A DNA stretch of 64,000 nt from an uncultured Lachnospiraceae bacterium. GTDB taxonomy: Bacteria > Bacillota > Clostridia > Lachnospirales > Lachnospiraceae. Both the position numbers and the translations under genes were made by a program. Location: NCBI GenBank assembly GCA_910588405.1, contig CAJUPT010000002.1, forward strand, positions 68,102 to 132,101. Direction: 5' to 3'. This document shows positions 18,030-25,954 of this stretch, in pieces (within the stretch, counting starts at the first letter, position 1; every line of letters begins with the position of its first letter). The notes under the pieces are model-generated. The model searched no databases, was not told where the DNA came from, and saw only the letters and a program-made list of their open reading frames with translations.

Positions 18030-18511
18030 GGCGTAATCAGCATCCTTTCATCTCGGTTTTGGCTTTTGCTCAGCACGGTGCCATGGTCCTTATATTTTTT
18101 CAGCACGAAATGGGTGGCCGTGCTTAATACGGAATCCAGCGTGGACAGCTTTTCCGACACAAACTGGGCCACCGCCCGCATGGATTTTCCTTCCAGAATC
18201 ACGGTAAAATCGTAGGCCCCCGACATCAGGTATACGGCGTTTACCTCCGGATACTGATAAATCCGCTCCGCGATATGGTCAAAGCCCATCCCCCTCTGGG
18301 GCGTCACCCGCACCTCGATCAGCGCCGATACCTTCTCCTCGGAAGTATTATCCCAGTTGATCAGCGTATGATAACCGCAGATGATATTCTCCTTTTCCAT
18401 ATCCGCGATGGCGTTGGCCACCGCGATTTCATCCTCACCAAGCAAAACTGCCAGCTCCTTCAAATCGATGCGGCTGTTTTTCTCCATAACAGCCAAAATC
18501 TTTTCTCTCAT
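18026..18511 (-). CDS. Lrp/AsnC-family transcriptional regulator
   Basis: 161 residues: an N-terminal winged helix (about 1-60; LLGEDEIAVANAIADMEKENII) and a C-terminal RAM/AsnC ligand-binding domain (about 65-150; ALIEVRVTPQRGMGFDHIAERIYQYPEV). Such regulators bind an amino acid and control amino-acid metabolism genes. The gene is the first of the lrp-aminotransferase-trmL operon. A palindromic TTTGGAAG...CTTCCAAA (18557-18583) in the leader could be its own operator. Confidence 0.9.
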   Translation of the reverse strand: MREKILAVMEKNSRIDLKELAVLLGEDEIAVANAIADMEKENIICGYHTLINWDNTSEEKVSALIEVRVTPQRGMGFDHIAERIYQYPEVNAVYLMSGAYDFTVILEGKSMRAVAQFVSEKLSTLDSVLSTATHFVLKKYKDHGTVLSKSQNRDERMLITP

Positions 18512-18556
18512 GCTTTCCTCCTTCCTGACGCAGCCTTCCGCGCCATCCGGGGTAGA

Positions 18557-18583
18557 TTTGGAAGCTTAAAGCTTTCTTCCAAA
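18557..18583. promoter_or_regulatory. Inverted repeat in the lrp leader
   Basis: TTTGGAAG (18557-18564) and CTTCCAAA (18576-18583) are perfect 8-bp arms with AGCTTAAAGCT between them. They lie about 50-70 nt before the lrp ATG, a position suitable for autoregulation by the Lrp-family protein. The assignment is inferential. Confidence 0.35.
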
Positions 18584-18631
18584 CTTAACCTCCGACTTTA
18601 TAATATATGATTCATTAGAAAACCATACCCG

Positions 18632-19327
18632 TTATAACAGTTCGAATATTTCATCCCGCTGCGGCCTGGTCAGATACCGGCAGGTATCATCATGCGCCAC
18701 CACCCGGTCATGGTCCTTCGTAACCTTTCCGATCACGGCACAGGGAATCCCGGCCCGGTTCATCTTGTACAAAAGATCGCAGCCATTGTCCGCCGCTATC
18801 AGCGTACAGCCGCCGGACAAAAGCTGATAAGGATTCAGATCAAATACCTCACAGAACTCAATGGTCTGCTGTCGTACCGGAATGTCCTTCAACCGTGCGT
18901 AAATCCCTGTCCCTGCCGCCTGGGCAAATTCCCAGAGAGCGGCGAAGATGCCCCCCTCAATCACATCATATACAACGACGGCCCCATAATTACCCCTGTC
19001 TGTTTCCGAAACCACCGCATTCAAAACCGCGGCAGCCGAAACCCGGTCCATATCCGCCTGTAAGGCTTTGCCGGATTCCACATAATCCTCCGGCAGGGTT
19101 TTTCTCAGTATTTCCTCTCTGTGCCGGCCCATCCATATGGTCCCGCCCAGTCCAATGTATCCGGCAATGACCAGATCCTGGCCCGGTCTGACACCGGAGC
19201 CAAAATCTGTCAGTTTTTCTCCATTCGACGGCTCTGCCAGTCCCAATTCCTCGCAAACCTGCTCCAGCCGCTGCCGGTCCTGCCATTCCCACTGTCCCGG
19301 ATCTGTCAAAGCCCTTTTATCCGTCAT
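18632..19327 (-). CDS. AIR synthase-related C-terminal-domain protein
   Basis: 231 residues. From about residue 45 it matches the C-terminal half of the PurM/HypE/SelD superfamily (VRPGQDLVIAGYIGLGGT, VVVYDVIEGGIFAALWEFA, LSGGCTLIAADNG). The N-terminal ATP-binding AIRS domain, where most catalytic residues sit, is missing, so it is unlikely to be a complete AIR synthase or HypE enzyme. It may be a binding or regulatory protein, or a truncated copy. It starts 55 nt after the VanW gene stop and probably shares its transcript. Confidence 0.7.
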   Translation of the reverse strand: MTDKRALTDPGQWEWQDRQRLEQVCEELGLAEPSNGEKLTDFGSGVRPGQDLVIAGYIGLGGTIWMGRHREEILRKTLPEDYVESGKALQADMDRVSAAAVLNAVVSETDRGNYGAVVVYDVIEGGIFAALWEFAQAAGTGIYARLKDIPVRQQTIEFCEVFDLNPYQLLSGGCTLIAADNGCDLLYKMNRAGIPCAVIGKVTKDHDRVVAHDDTCRYLTRPQRDEIFELL

Positions 19328-19382
19328 TTCTCAATCTTACCTGCTCTCTAAACCTGCCGCCCAATTTTCCGGACTGCGATAC

Positions 19383-20954
19383 CTATCCCGGCAATTGCTC
19401 CTGGGAAAGCTGCTCTTCCGGCGGCGGCTGTCCTTCGGCGCTCTCTCCTGCCTGCTGCCCGTCAGCTGTCTCCTGCTCGGGCTGCCCCTCCTGACCTTCC
19501 TGTACGGGCTGTCCTTCCTGAACCTCCTGTCCTTCCTCCGCCGGCGGCGCTGCAGGCGGCTCCGCCGCTACAATATTTCCCGCCGCGTCAAAAGCCAGCG
19601 CCGGGTTCACGCCCACCGTCCACTTTTCATTTACCATTTTATACTTATCCGTGTGAATCAGCGTCCGCTCTGACACGGCTCCATTCATGGACACCACCTT
19701 TGTCAGCGACGCGGTCACGCCGGCATAGGCGCCCTGGGTCCGCACCTGATATCCATAGGGCAGACCGGGATCTTCCGTCCATGTGATCTCCGTGGGCCAG
19801 ATCTCGCTGATCACATGGGATACATAGGATACGGACCGTTCCGCCGGGCGGTTTTCTTTTCCATAGATTACAAAAGAGACGGTTCCGCCTCCTGCATATG
19901 CGGCGATATACACCGGATAATCATAGTCATTTCTAAGCTTTAAATCCTTCTGGGGACTGGTGTAGGAATTGCCGGCATAAATCGTGGCGTCCAGAGCCGC
20001 CGGCATATAATTTACCGTCATGGAATGATTATGCCGCTCCACAATAGTCAGCTCCGCATACAATGCCGCCGCATAGAGGGTGCTGGCAGTCTGACAGATG
20101 CCTGCTCCCACACTGTCCACCACGTCGTTGCCGATATAAGCACCGGCCACGCCGTAGCCGCCGGCAATGGTTCTCGGTCCCATCAGCGTGGAAACGGAAA
20201 TCGTCTCTCCCGGATAAATCACCGTACCATTCAGCCTGCCGGCGCTCAGCTCCAGGCTCTGGGAACGGCCCAGATTTCCTGTTGCATAATTTGAGGAATA
20301 TGCGCCCAGTTGATCCTGCACTGCCCGTAAAAGCTCCGGGTCCCGCTCCGGCTTTGTAATTTCAGCCGCAGCCTCCACCAAAAGCGTTTCTTGATTCCAG
20401 GCATTTATTGTTTCTTTTACCCGCTCCACGGTTGCGGGAATATCCACCCGGATTCCGTTGGTTCCGCCCTCCACCACGAACACGCCGTCCCTTCTGAACA
20501 GTGTAGGCTCCACCGGCTCCACATCATAGACGGCCAGCTTTTCCACAAAGGACCGAATCTGCCGCTCATGGAAAGACAGGTCCAGATCATAGACCTTTCG
20601 CTCATATTTCAGACTTTCCAGCGCTTTATAACGGACCAGCAGGTTCCCGTTTTTACCATACTGAAACGCATCCTCGATAATCTCGTCATTGTCCCAGCTT
20701 AATCCCAGTCTTTCCAGCGTAATCTGGTCTTCGTGGGTATCCGTTTTCACTGTCAGCGTTTTTTTTCCCAGCTGACCGACATGGGCCTCCACCGCAGCGC
20801 GGGCTTCCTGTCTGGTAAGTCCGCTAAGCTCCACGTCCCCTGCAAAAATCCCCTGGGCGATTGTATCTTCTTCCTGAGCAAAAGCGCGTCCGGGCCACAA
20901 AAGAAACAAAACTGCCGCCGCCAGTACACAAGCCGCTGCGTTTCCTTTTTTCAT
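19383..20954 (-). CDS. VanW/YoaR family secreted protein
   Basis: 523 residues. Residues 1-26 form a signal peptide (MKKGNAAACVLAAAVLFLLW then AQEEDT). A peptidoglycan-binding-like domain (about 30-200) is followed by the VanW domain (about 205-350; YATGNLGRSQSLELSAGRL and GAGICQTASTLYAAAL). The C-terminal 70 residues are a Glu/Gln/Pro/Gly-rich repetitive tail (QEVQEGQPVQEGQEGQPEQE), likely unstructured. VanW was named from vancomycin clusters, but these chromosomal homologues are general cell-envelope proteins without proven antibiotic role. It is preceded by a 32-residue membrane peptide gene. Confidence 0.88.
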   Translation of the reverse strand: MKKGNAAACVLAAAVLFLLWPGRAFAQEEDTIAQGIFAGDVELSGLTRQEARAAVEAHVGQLGKKTLTVKTDTHEDQITLERLGLSWDNDEIIEDAFQYGKNGNLLVRYKALESLKYERKVYDLDLSFHERQIRSFVEKLAVYDVEPVEPTLFRRDGVFVVEGGTNGIRVDIPATVERVKETINAWNQETLLVEAAAEITKPERDPELLRAVQDQLGAYSSNYATGNLGRSQSLELSAGRLNGTVIYPGETISVSTLMGPRTIAGGYGVAGAYIGNDVVDSVGAGICQTASTLYAAALYAELTIVERHNHSMTVNYMPAALDATIYAGNSYTSPQKDLKLRNDYDYPVYIAAYAGGGTVSFVIYGKENRPAERSVSYVSHVISEIWPTEITWTEDPGLPYGYQVRTQGAYAGVTASLTKVVSMNGAVSERTLIHTDKYKMVNEKWTVGVNPALAFDAAGNIVAAEPPAAPPAEEGQEVQEGQPVQEGQEGQPEQETADGQQAGESAEGQPPPEEQLSQEQLPG

Positions 20955-21002
20955 AACACCCTCCTAACGCCGGCTTTCGCTCTCCTTTGCAGTCCGGTCC
21001 CC

Positions 21003-21101
21003 CTACATGAACAAGCTCAATACCGTAGGTACAATAAGAACGATTGCCAGCACTACTGCCATAATTGATATGATAATTTTCTGTTTTTTTCTACTATACA
21101 T
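21003..21101 (-). CDS. Small single-span membrane protein (32 residues)
   Basis: An ORF of 32 codons starting MYSRKKQKIIISIMAVVLAI, a basic N-terminus and one hydrophobic helix (about residues 9-30), ending LFM. AAAGGGTAAG directly precedes its ATG and it ends 48 nt before the VanW gene start, so it is probably translated and in the same operon. I do not recognise a named family. Similar tiny membrane peptides may be regulators or assembly factors of neighbouring envelope proteins; that is inference. Confidence 0.55.
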   Translation of the reverse strand: MYSRKKQKIIISIMAVVLAIVLIVPTVLSLFM

Positions 21102-21140
21102 ACTTACCCTTTCTAAATTGCAGTTCCGCTGCTGCTCTCC

Positions 21141-21205
21141 CCGGCCCCCTGAACCTGGAAGGATTTCCAGCCGCTTCCTGCGTCTGTAAATCCTTCCGGG
21201 GCCGG
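21141..21205 (-). repeat. Long imperfect hairpin in the leader of the small membrane gene
   Basis: CCGGCCCC (21141-21148) pairs with GGGGCCGG (21198-21205), and GGAAGGATTT (21157-21166) pairs with AAATCCTTCC (21188-21197), leaving a one-sided bulge of 8 nt and a 21-nt loop. It lies between the radical SAM gene stop (21287) and the 32-residue gene. GCAGCGGA recurs three times around it on the minus strand. It may be a terminator-like or regulatory RNA structure. Confidence 0.5.
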
Positions 21206-21286
21206 TCCGGTCCGCTGCTGTTTTGCAGGTCCGCTGCTACATCAGGCTTCTATTGTAGGCCATTTTCATCAGGATGGCAAGACTTT

Positions 21287-23155
21287 TCACAGAATCGTAA
21301 CCGCGCTGTTATAACTCAAGGGTTCCCGCATCCCATAATCATAACAGACAAGCATCACCCGTTCCTCTACCATCCCCGTTTCCGCCAGCACCGGAATATC
21401 CCAGGTATACGCCTCCAGATGCACATTGTGAATCAGCTGCCGGCAGGACAGCCCTTTATAATGGGGAAAATATCGGCCGGTCTTGTTTTCCTCCGTAAAA
21501 AAACAGGAAATCCGCTCTTTCCACGGAAGCTGGTCCAGGGCAAAGCCAGGACGTTTTTTCGCGTTTTCCCGCAGATAAAAATCCCAGGTTAAAAGCTGCC
21601 GGTCAACTTCTTTGTATTCCGGACACCTTTCTCCAAGAAACGACAAAATCCGTCCATAGCGGGCCTCCCGGTCAGGATTCAGACCGAAATAACCACTGGC
21701 CGCGAAATATTCCGCCATCTCCTCGAACATGGCAAAAGACGACGCGAAACGGTGTCCCATTGCTTTTAATGTCAGCTTAAACTGTCCGCTGTTATAATAA
21801 GTCTCCACCAGTTCCTCAATCTGTTTTAACCGCAGCAGCTCCTCATAAGACAGCCAGTCGGTAAACAACACCTCATAGGGCGGACGGTCGTCATATACCA
21901 GCCCATACCGGGATGCCTGCTCCCGCATCACGGACCCCCGCAGCACCTTTAAAAAGCCCAGCTGCAGCTGATCCGGCCCCATGGCGTATACGTCGTCGAA
22001 GGAACGTGCAAACCGTTCATACCCCTCCATGGGCAGCCCGGCGATCAGGTCAAGATGCTGGTGGATATTGTGAAAGGAAGAAACCCGTTCCACCATCTGT
22101 CCGATTCTCTCCGGATCGGTTTTCCGCCCCACCGCCGCAAGGGCCTCCCCGCAGGTGGTCTGTACGCCGATTTCCAGTTGAACCAGCCCTGGCCGCATCG
22201 CGGACAGCACCGCTAACATATCCTCATCCAGCAGATCGGCGGCAATCTCAAAGTGAAAATTCGTAACGCCGTTGTCATGCTCCGCCAGATAAGACCAGAT
22301 CGCCATGGCATGGCTTTTTTTACAGTTAAAGGTACGGTCGATAAACTTCACCTGCGCCACCTTCGCGTCAAGAAAAACCTGCAGTTCCTCTTTAACCAGC
22401 GCAAGGTCGCGGAACCGCAGCTTTTTATCCAGGGATGACAGGCAGTAGCCGCAGGAAAAAGGGCATCCCCTGCTGCTCTCATAATAGATGATCTTATGGA
22501 CAAAGTAGTTCGCAGAAACATCTCTCCGGAACATCCCCTGATATGGAAAGGGAATCCGGCTCATCTCCAATGGCGGCCGGTCAGCCGTACGCCGTATATG
22601 CGTTCCTCCTTCCGCCATGTCCTTTACCCTGGCCACACCTTCAATTGTATGTCCTGTTTGTTCGCCGTATCCCGTCGCAGGACCTATCCCATCCGCCTCC
22701 CGATAACACAGCCCGCGAATCTGCGCCAGAGACTCCCGCTCTCCTTCATAATAGTCCAGAAGCTCCGAAAAGGTCTCTTCTCCCTCGCCGATCATTATTC
22801 CGCGAACGCCCGGAAGCCTGGCAAGCCACATTTCCGCCTCATGGGATACCTCCGGTCCGCCCAGCCAGACCGGCATATCCGGCATCACCTTGTGAAGCAG
22901 GGATGCCAGCCGTTCCACCGTATCCATATTCCAGATATAGCAGGAAAATCCGACTGCATCCGGCTTTCGTTTATAAATATCCCCCAAAATCTCCGCCGTA
23001 TTCTGATTAATCGTATATTCTCCCAGTTCGACTCTCCAGGGCTTACAATCCGGGCTGTTCTTTCTTTGTTCCTCAGCATAAGCTTTCAAACTGTATATCG
23101 CCAGATTGGAGTGAATATATTTTGCATTGACCGCCGCAAGCAGAAATTTCATCAT
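21287..23155 (-). CDS. B12-binding radical SAM protein with DUF4080
   Basis: 622 residues. N-terminal part (1-150) resembles the cobalamin-binding Rossmann domain, then the radical SAM barrel with the CX3CX2C cluster in GCPFSCGYCLSS, and a C-terminal DUF4080 domain (about 430-600). It should bind a 4Fe-4S cluster and SAM to make a 5'-deoxyadenosyl radical. The product is not known; DUF4080 members are often found in anaerobes and B12-dependent methylations are one possibility. The start overlaps the stop of the preceding aminotransferase gene (ATGA), a sign of co-translation. Confidence 0.85.
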   Translation of the reverse strand: MMKFLLAAVNAKYIHSNLAIYSLKAYAEEQRKNSPDCKPWRVELGEYTINQNTAEILGDIYKRKPDAVGFSCYIWNMDTVERLASLLHKVMPDMPVWLGGPEVSHEAEMWLARLPGVRGIMIGEGEETFSELLDYYEGERESLAQIRGLCYREADGIGPATGYGEQTGHTIEGVARVKDMAEGGTHIRRTADRPPLEMSRIPFPYQGMFRRDVSANYFVHKIIYYESSRGCPFSCGYCLSSLDKKLRFRDLALVKEELQVFLDAKVAQVKFIDRTFNCKKSHAMAIWSYLAEHDNGVTNFHFEIAADLLDEDMLAVLSAMRPGLVQLEIGVQTTCGEALAAVGRKTDPERIGQMVERVSSFHNIHQHLDLIAGLPMEGYERFARSFDDVYAMGPDQLQLGFLKVLRGSVMREQASRYGLVYDDRPPYEVLFTDWLSYEELLRLKQIEELVETYYNSGQFKLTLKAMGHRFASSFAMFEEMAEYFAASGYFGLNPDREARYGRILSFLGERCPEYKEVDRQLLTWDFYLRENAKKRPGFALDQLPWKERISCFFTEENKTGRYFPHYKGLSCRQLIHNVHLEAYTWDIPVLAETGMVEERVMLVCYDYGMREPLSYNSAVTIL

Positions 23156-24327
23156 AAGATCCCGCTTTCCTTGATCGCCCGGATTCCTCTCTTCATCGCC
23201 TCCTCGTCCTGCACCAGCGCCATCCGCACATATCCCTCTCCCGAAGGACCGAAGGCGCTGCCCGGCGTTACCAGCACGCCGGCCTGATCCAAAAGCTCCA
23301 TCACAAAGGTATTCGACGCGTCAGGGCGGTTTTGGAAGCGGGACGGAATCTTTGCCCAGACGAACATGGTCGCCGGACATTTATCCACCTTCCAGCCAAT
23401 AGCGGTCAGGCCCTCGCACAGCACATCACGCCTGCGCTCATATGCCCTTCTCACTGTTTCCACACAAGCCTGATCTCCGGTAATCGCTGCCACCGCCGCT
23501 TTCTGCACCGGCAGGAAAATCCCATAATCGATATTCGATTTCAGCGCTGTCAGCTGCTCCACAATTTCCTCATTGCCCAGGCAAAATCCGATGCGGGCGC
23601 CGGCCATCCCATAGGTTTTGGACAGAGAGTTAAATTCCACGCCCACCTCCTTCGCTCCGGGAAACCTTAAAAAGCTGCCGCAGCCTGCGCCGTCAAATAC
23701 CAGCTCGCTGTAAGCATTGTCATGGAGCACGATAATATCATATTTTTTAGCAAATGCAATCAGCTCCTCATAAAACGAGTCGGGCGCCATAACGGTTGTG
23801 GGATTGTTCGGATAGGACACGACCATCAATTTTGCCCGCCTTGCCACTTCCTCCGGAATCTCCTTTAAATCGATCACATAGCCGTTTTCCTCCCGCTGGG
23901 GCATATAGTGCAGTTTTGCGCCTGCCAGCACAGGTCCGTCCGCAAATACCGGATAACAGGGATCAGGCACCAGCACGGTATCCCCCTCGTCTACAATCGT
24001 CAGCGCAAAATGAGACAGCCCCTCCTGAGAGCCCATCACCGCCACGATCTCCTTCTGCGGATCAAGTATGACGCCGTACCGCCGCTGATACCATGCCGCC
24101 ACCGCATTTCGCAGTTCGTCCGTATCCTGAATCGCGTACAGATAATTCTCCTTCTCCCCGGCCGCTTTTACCAGCGCCTCCATAATATGGGGCGCCGGCG
24201 GAATATTGGGCGCGCCGATGCTCAAATCTATTACATCCTTCCCCTGACTTAGCCTGGCTGCCTTTTTCTCTGCCAGAATCGAAAAAATACCTGTTCCAAA
24301 ATGTTCCATTCGTTTAGAAAACCTCAT
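23152..24327 (-). CDS. PLP-dependent aminotransferase (LL-DAP aminotransferase-like)
   Basis: 391 residues from the ATG at 24327, chosen because GGAGG lies five nucleotides before it and the fold starts with MRFSKRMEHFGTGIF; the frame upstream to 24477 is part of the structured leader. It has the fold-type I features GSQEGLSHF, YPNNPTTV, and the PLP lysine in FNSLSKTYGMAGARIGF. The family is close to aspartate/LL-diaminopimelate-type aminotransferases (DapL/MtnE-like), but specificity is uncertain. Its stop overlaps the radical SAM start. A 200-nt leader with a long inverted repeat precedes it. Confidence 0.88.
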   Translation of the reverse strand: MRFSKRMEHFGTGIFSILAEKKAARLSQGKDVIDLSIGAPNIPPAPHIMEALVKAAGEKENYLYAIQDTDELRNAVAAWYQRRYGVILDPQKEIVAVMGSQEGLSHFALTIVDEGDTVLVPDPCYPVFADGPVLAGAKLHYMPQREENGYVIDLKEIPEEVARRAKLMVVSYPNNPTTVMAPDSFYEELIAFAKKYDIIVLHDNAYSELVFDGAGCGSFLRFPGAKEVGVEFNSLSKTYGMAGARIGFCLGNEEIVEQLTALKSNIDYGIFLPVQKAAVAAITGDQACVETVRRAYERRRDVLCEGLTAIGWKVDKCPATMFVWAKIPSRFQNRPDASNTFVMELLDQAGVLVTPGSAFGPSGEGYVRMALVQDEEAMKRGIRAIKESGIL

Positions 24328-24431
24328 GTCATCCTCCATCAACGCAGTATCACCAATATGTAAAAACATATTTTTATAGCTACGAGCACCAAGTCTCTGT
24401 CTTTTGAGAGCTTTATGTGCAATGCTTAAAA

Positions 24432-24489
24432 ATCCGGCAAAATGTGTTATCGCGAAGCAAGCCCTGGGTACTGGCACATTTTGCCGGAT
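24432..24489 (-). promoter_or_regulatory. Leader hairpin with 15-bp perfect stem (possible attenuator)
   Basis: ATCCGGCAAAATGTG (24432-24446) pairs perfectly with CACATTTTGCCGGAT (24475-24489); the loop is 28 nt. On the minus strand it is followed by five T residues, resembling a terminator inside the aminotransferase leader, about 105 nt before its ATG. It is downstream of a plausible promoter at 24543-24570, so conditional termination could control the gene. It does not look like a T-box, as no T-box core sequence is seen. Confidence 0.55.
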
Positions 24490-24542
24490 ACTTCGTAATC
24501 GTCAGCGGGCGATTTTAACCGCTTACTGCTTTTATGGATTAT

Positions 24543-24570
24543 AGTATAACATACACGCCGCCGCAATCAA
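24543..24570 (-). promoter_or_regulatory. Promoter of the aminotransferase/radical SAM operon
   Basis: TTGATT (24565-24570) and TATACT (24543-24548) on the minus strand are separated by 16 nt, followed by about 200 nt of leader before the ATG at 24327. Confidence 0.6.
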
Positions 24571-24590
24571 TAAGAATTTCTCTTTCACCC

Positions 24591-24776
24591 TCATTCCTCA
24601 ATCTTGATCAAATCCAAACATGACAGCAGCTTCATATTGCGCTGCAGCTGTACAATGTTATTATCATTTTCCAAACGGCTGATCTGCCTCACGGAATACC
24701 CTGACAGCTCTGCCACCTCCTCCTGGGACAGACGTTTTCGCTGCCTTGCCTCCTTAAGATCTTTGCCGGTAATCAT
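24591..24776 (-). CDS. XRE-family helix-turn-helix protein
   Basis: 61 residues from the ATG at 24776 (AAGGGGGAAGG precedes it). A Cro/C1-type helix-turn-helix covers nearly all of it: LKEARQRKRLSQEEVAELSG and SVRQISRLENDNNIVQL. There is no effector domain, so it is a minimal DNA-binding regulator, possibly a remnant of a larger gene or part of a small switch. Targets unknown. Confidence 0.75.
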   Translation of the reverse strand: MITGKDLKEARQRKRLSQEEVAELSGYSVRQISRLENDNNIVQLQRNMKLLSCLDLIKIEE

Positions 24777-24925
24777 TGTCCAAACCTTCCCCCTTATCAT
24801 ATTTTGTCGAATTTTGTCTAATTTTATATTAATATATCTGCCATGATCCCGCCATGTCAATACTGTCCGGTTTAAAAAATAATTAACATCACTGTTCGTA
24901 CGCGAAGCATTCGGAAATAAAAATA

Positions 24926-24959
24926 AGGCCGGAATCTGGAAAAATCCAGCTTCCGGCCT
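24926..24959 (-). terminator. Intrinsic terminator of the formate/nitrite transporter gene
   Basis: AGGCCGGAA..CTGGA and TCCAG..TTCCGGCCT form a stem with a T-rich loop, ending on the minus strand in TATTTTTATTT (24914-24925). It follows the transporter stop at 24988. A classic rho-independent terminator. Confidence 0.85.
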
Positions 24960-24987
24960 CTTATGTCTGACTGCTTATCGTTATGTT

Positions 24988-25794
24988 TTATTTTGCATCC
25001 TTTTTCAGATAGATGAACCAATATACACATCCTACGAAAATCGCGCCGCCGACGATATTTCCCAATGTAACAGGCAGCAAATTCTTTGCGAAGAATGCGC
25101 CCCAGGTCAGCTTGGTGGTATCAGCCGTAGCCTTTGCCAGATAATCGGCATTGGTCATAGCGAACAGGCCCGCGGGACCATAGAACATATTGGCAATACT
25201 ATGCTCAAATCCACTGACAACGAATACCATGATCGGATAGAACAGGGCTGCAATCTTGCCAGCTGCGCTCTTGGAAGAGAATCCGAGCCAAACGGCCAGA
25301 CATACCAGCATATTACAGAAGATGCCCTTTAAGAACGCGTCTCCGAAGGACATGGAAACCTTTGCCACAGCAGTGTTGATCGTAGCGCCGGCCAAAGCAG
25401 CGTCGAACAGGCTTAACTGATGACAGGCCGTCATCCCCCATGCCACAAAAATACTGCCCACAAAGTTCCCCAGGTATACGATCACCCAGTTGCGCAGCAT
25501 GCCTGCGATTGTGGCTTCCTTCTCCAGAACAGAGATAATGATCAGACAATTACCGGTAAACAGCTCGCTGCCAGCCAGGATCACCAGAGTCAGTCCTGCC
25601 GGGAACACGCATGCGCCTACCAGCTTACCCACGGAACCGCCGATGGAGCAGGATGCCGTAGAAGCACCTACGCCTGCGATGGCGATAAAGATACCGGCCA
25701 TAATTCCCAGAACAAACAGCTTGCTGGCCTTCATCGTGGTTTTGCCTTTTCCAATCGGTACATAATTTTTTGCAATTTCTGCAGGTGAATTCAT
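24988..25794 (-). CDS. Formate/nitrite transporter family protein
   Basis: 268 residues with six predicted membrane helices, a FocA/NirC-type channel. The signature FPAGLTLVILAGSELFTGN and the later FEHSIANM histidine (the gating His of the family) are present. It should form a pentameric channel for formate or nitrite across the cytoplasmic membrane; in a fermentative anaerobe formate is more plausible, but the sequence does not decide. A TATAAT (25908-25913, minus) lies upstream. Single-gene unit with its own terminator. Confidence 0.92.
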   Translation of the reverse strand: MNSPAEIAKNYVPIGKGKTTMKASKLFVLGIMAGIFIAIAGVGASTASCSIGGSVGKLVGACVFPAGLTLVILAGSELFTGNCLIIISVLEKEATIAGMLRNWVIVYLGNFVGSIFVAWGMTACHQLSLFDAALAGATINTAVAKVSMSFGDAFLKGIFCNMLVCLAVWLGFSSKSAAGKIAALFYPIMVFVVSGFEHSIANMFYGPAGLFAMTNADYLAKATADTTKLTWGAFFAKNLLPVTLGNIVGGAIFVGCVYWFIYLKKDAK

Positions 25795-25954
25795 AGAAAT
25801 CTCCCCTTTCTGATGAAGCTTACGCTTCTTTCACCATAGTTGCCACAGAAAACGAAAAATAAGTCCTCCCTTCCATTTTCTGCAATGAGATTGATAAATT
25901 TGTAACTATTATATCAGATTATGAAAAAAACTAAATGGATAAAACGACGAAATT

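Noticed and set aside
19383..20954. Vancomycin-resistance locus
   Set aside because: VanW homologue alone, without vanA/H/X or VanRS-type genes; such proteins are common in Clostridia.
24328..24477. Longer frame of the aminotransferase starting at 24477
   Set aside because: It translates the inverted-repeat leader; GGAGG and the conserved protein start are at 24327.
24432..24489. CRISPR or transposon end
   Set aside because: A single inverted repeat with no spacer array, target duplication or transposase nearby.
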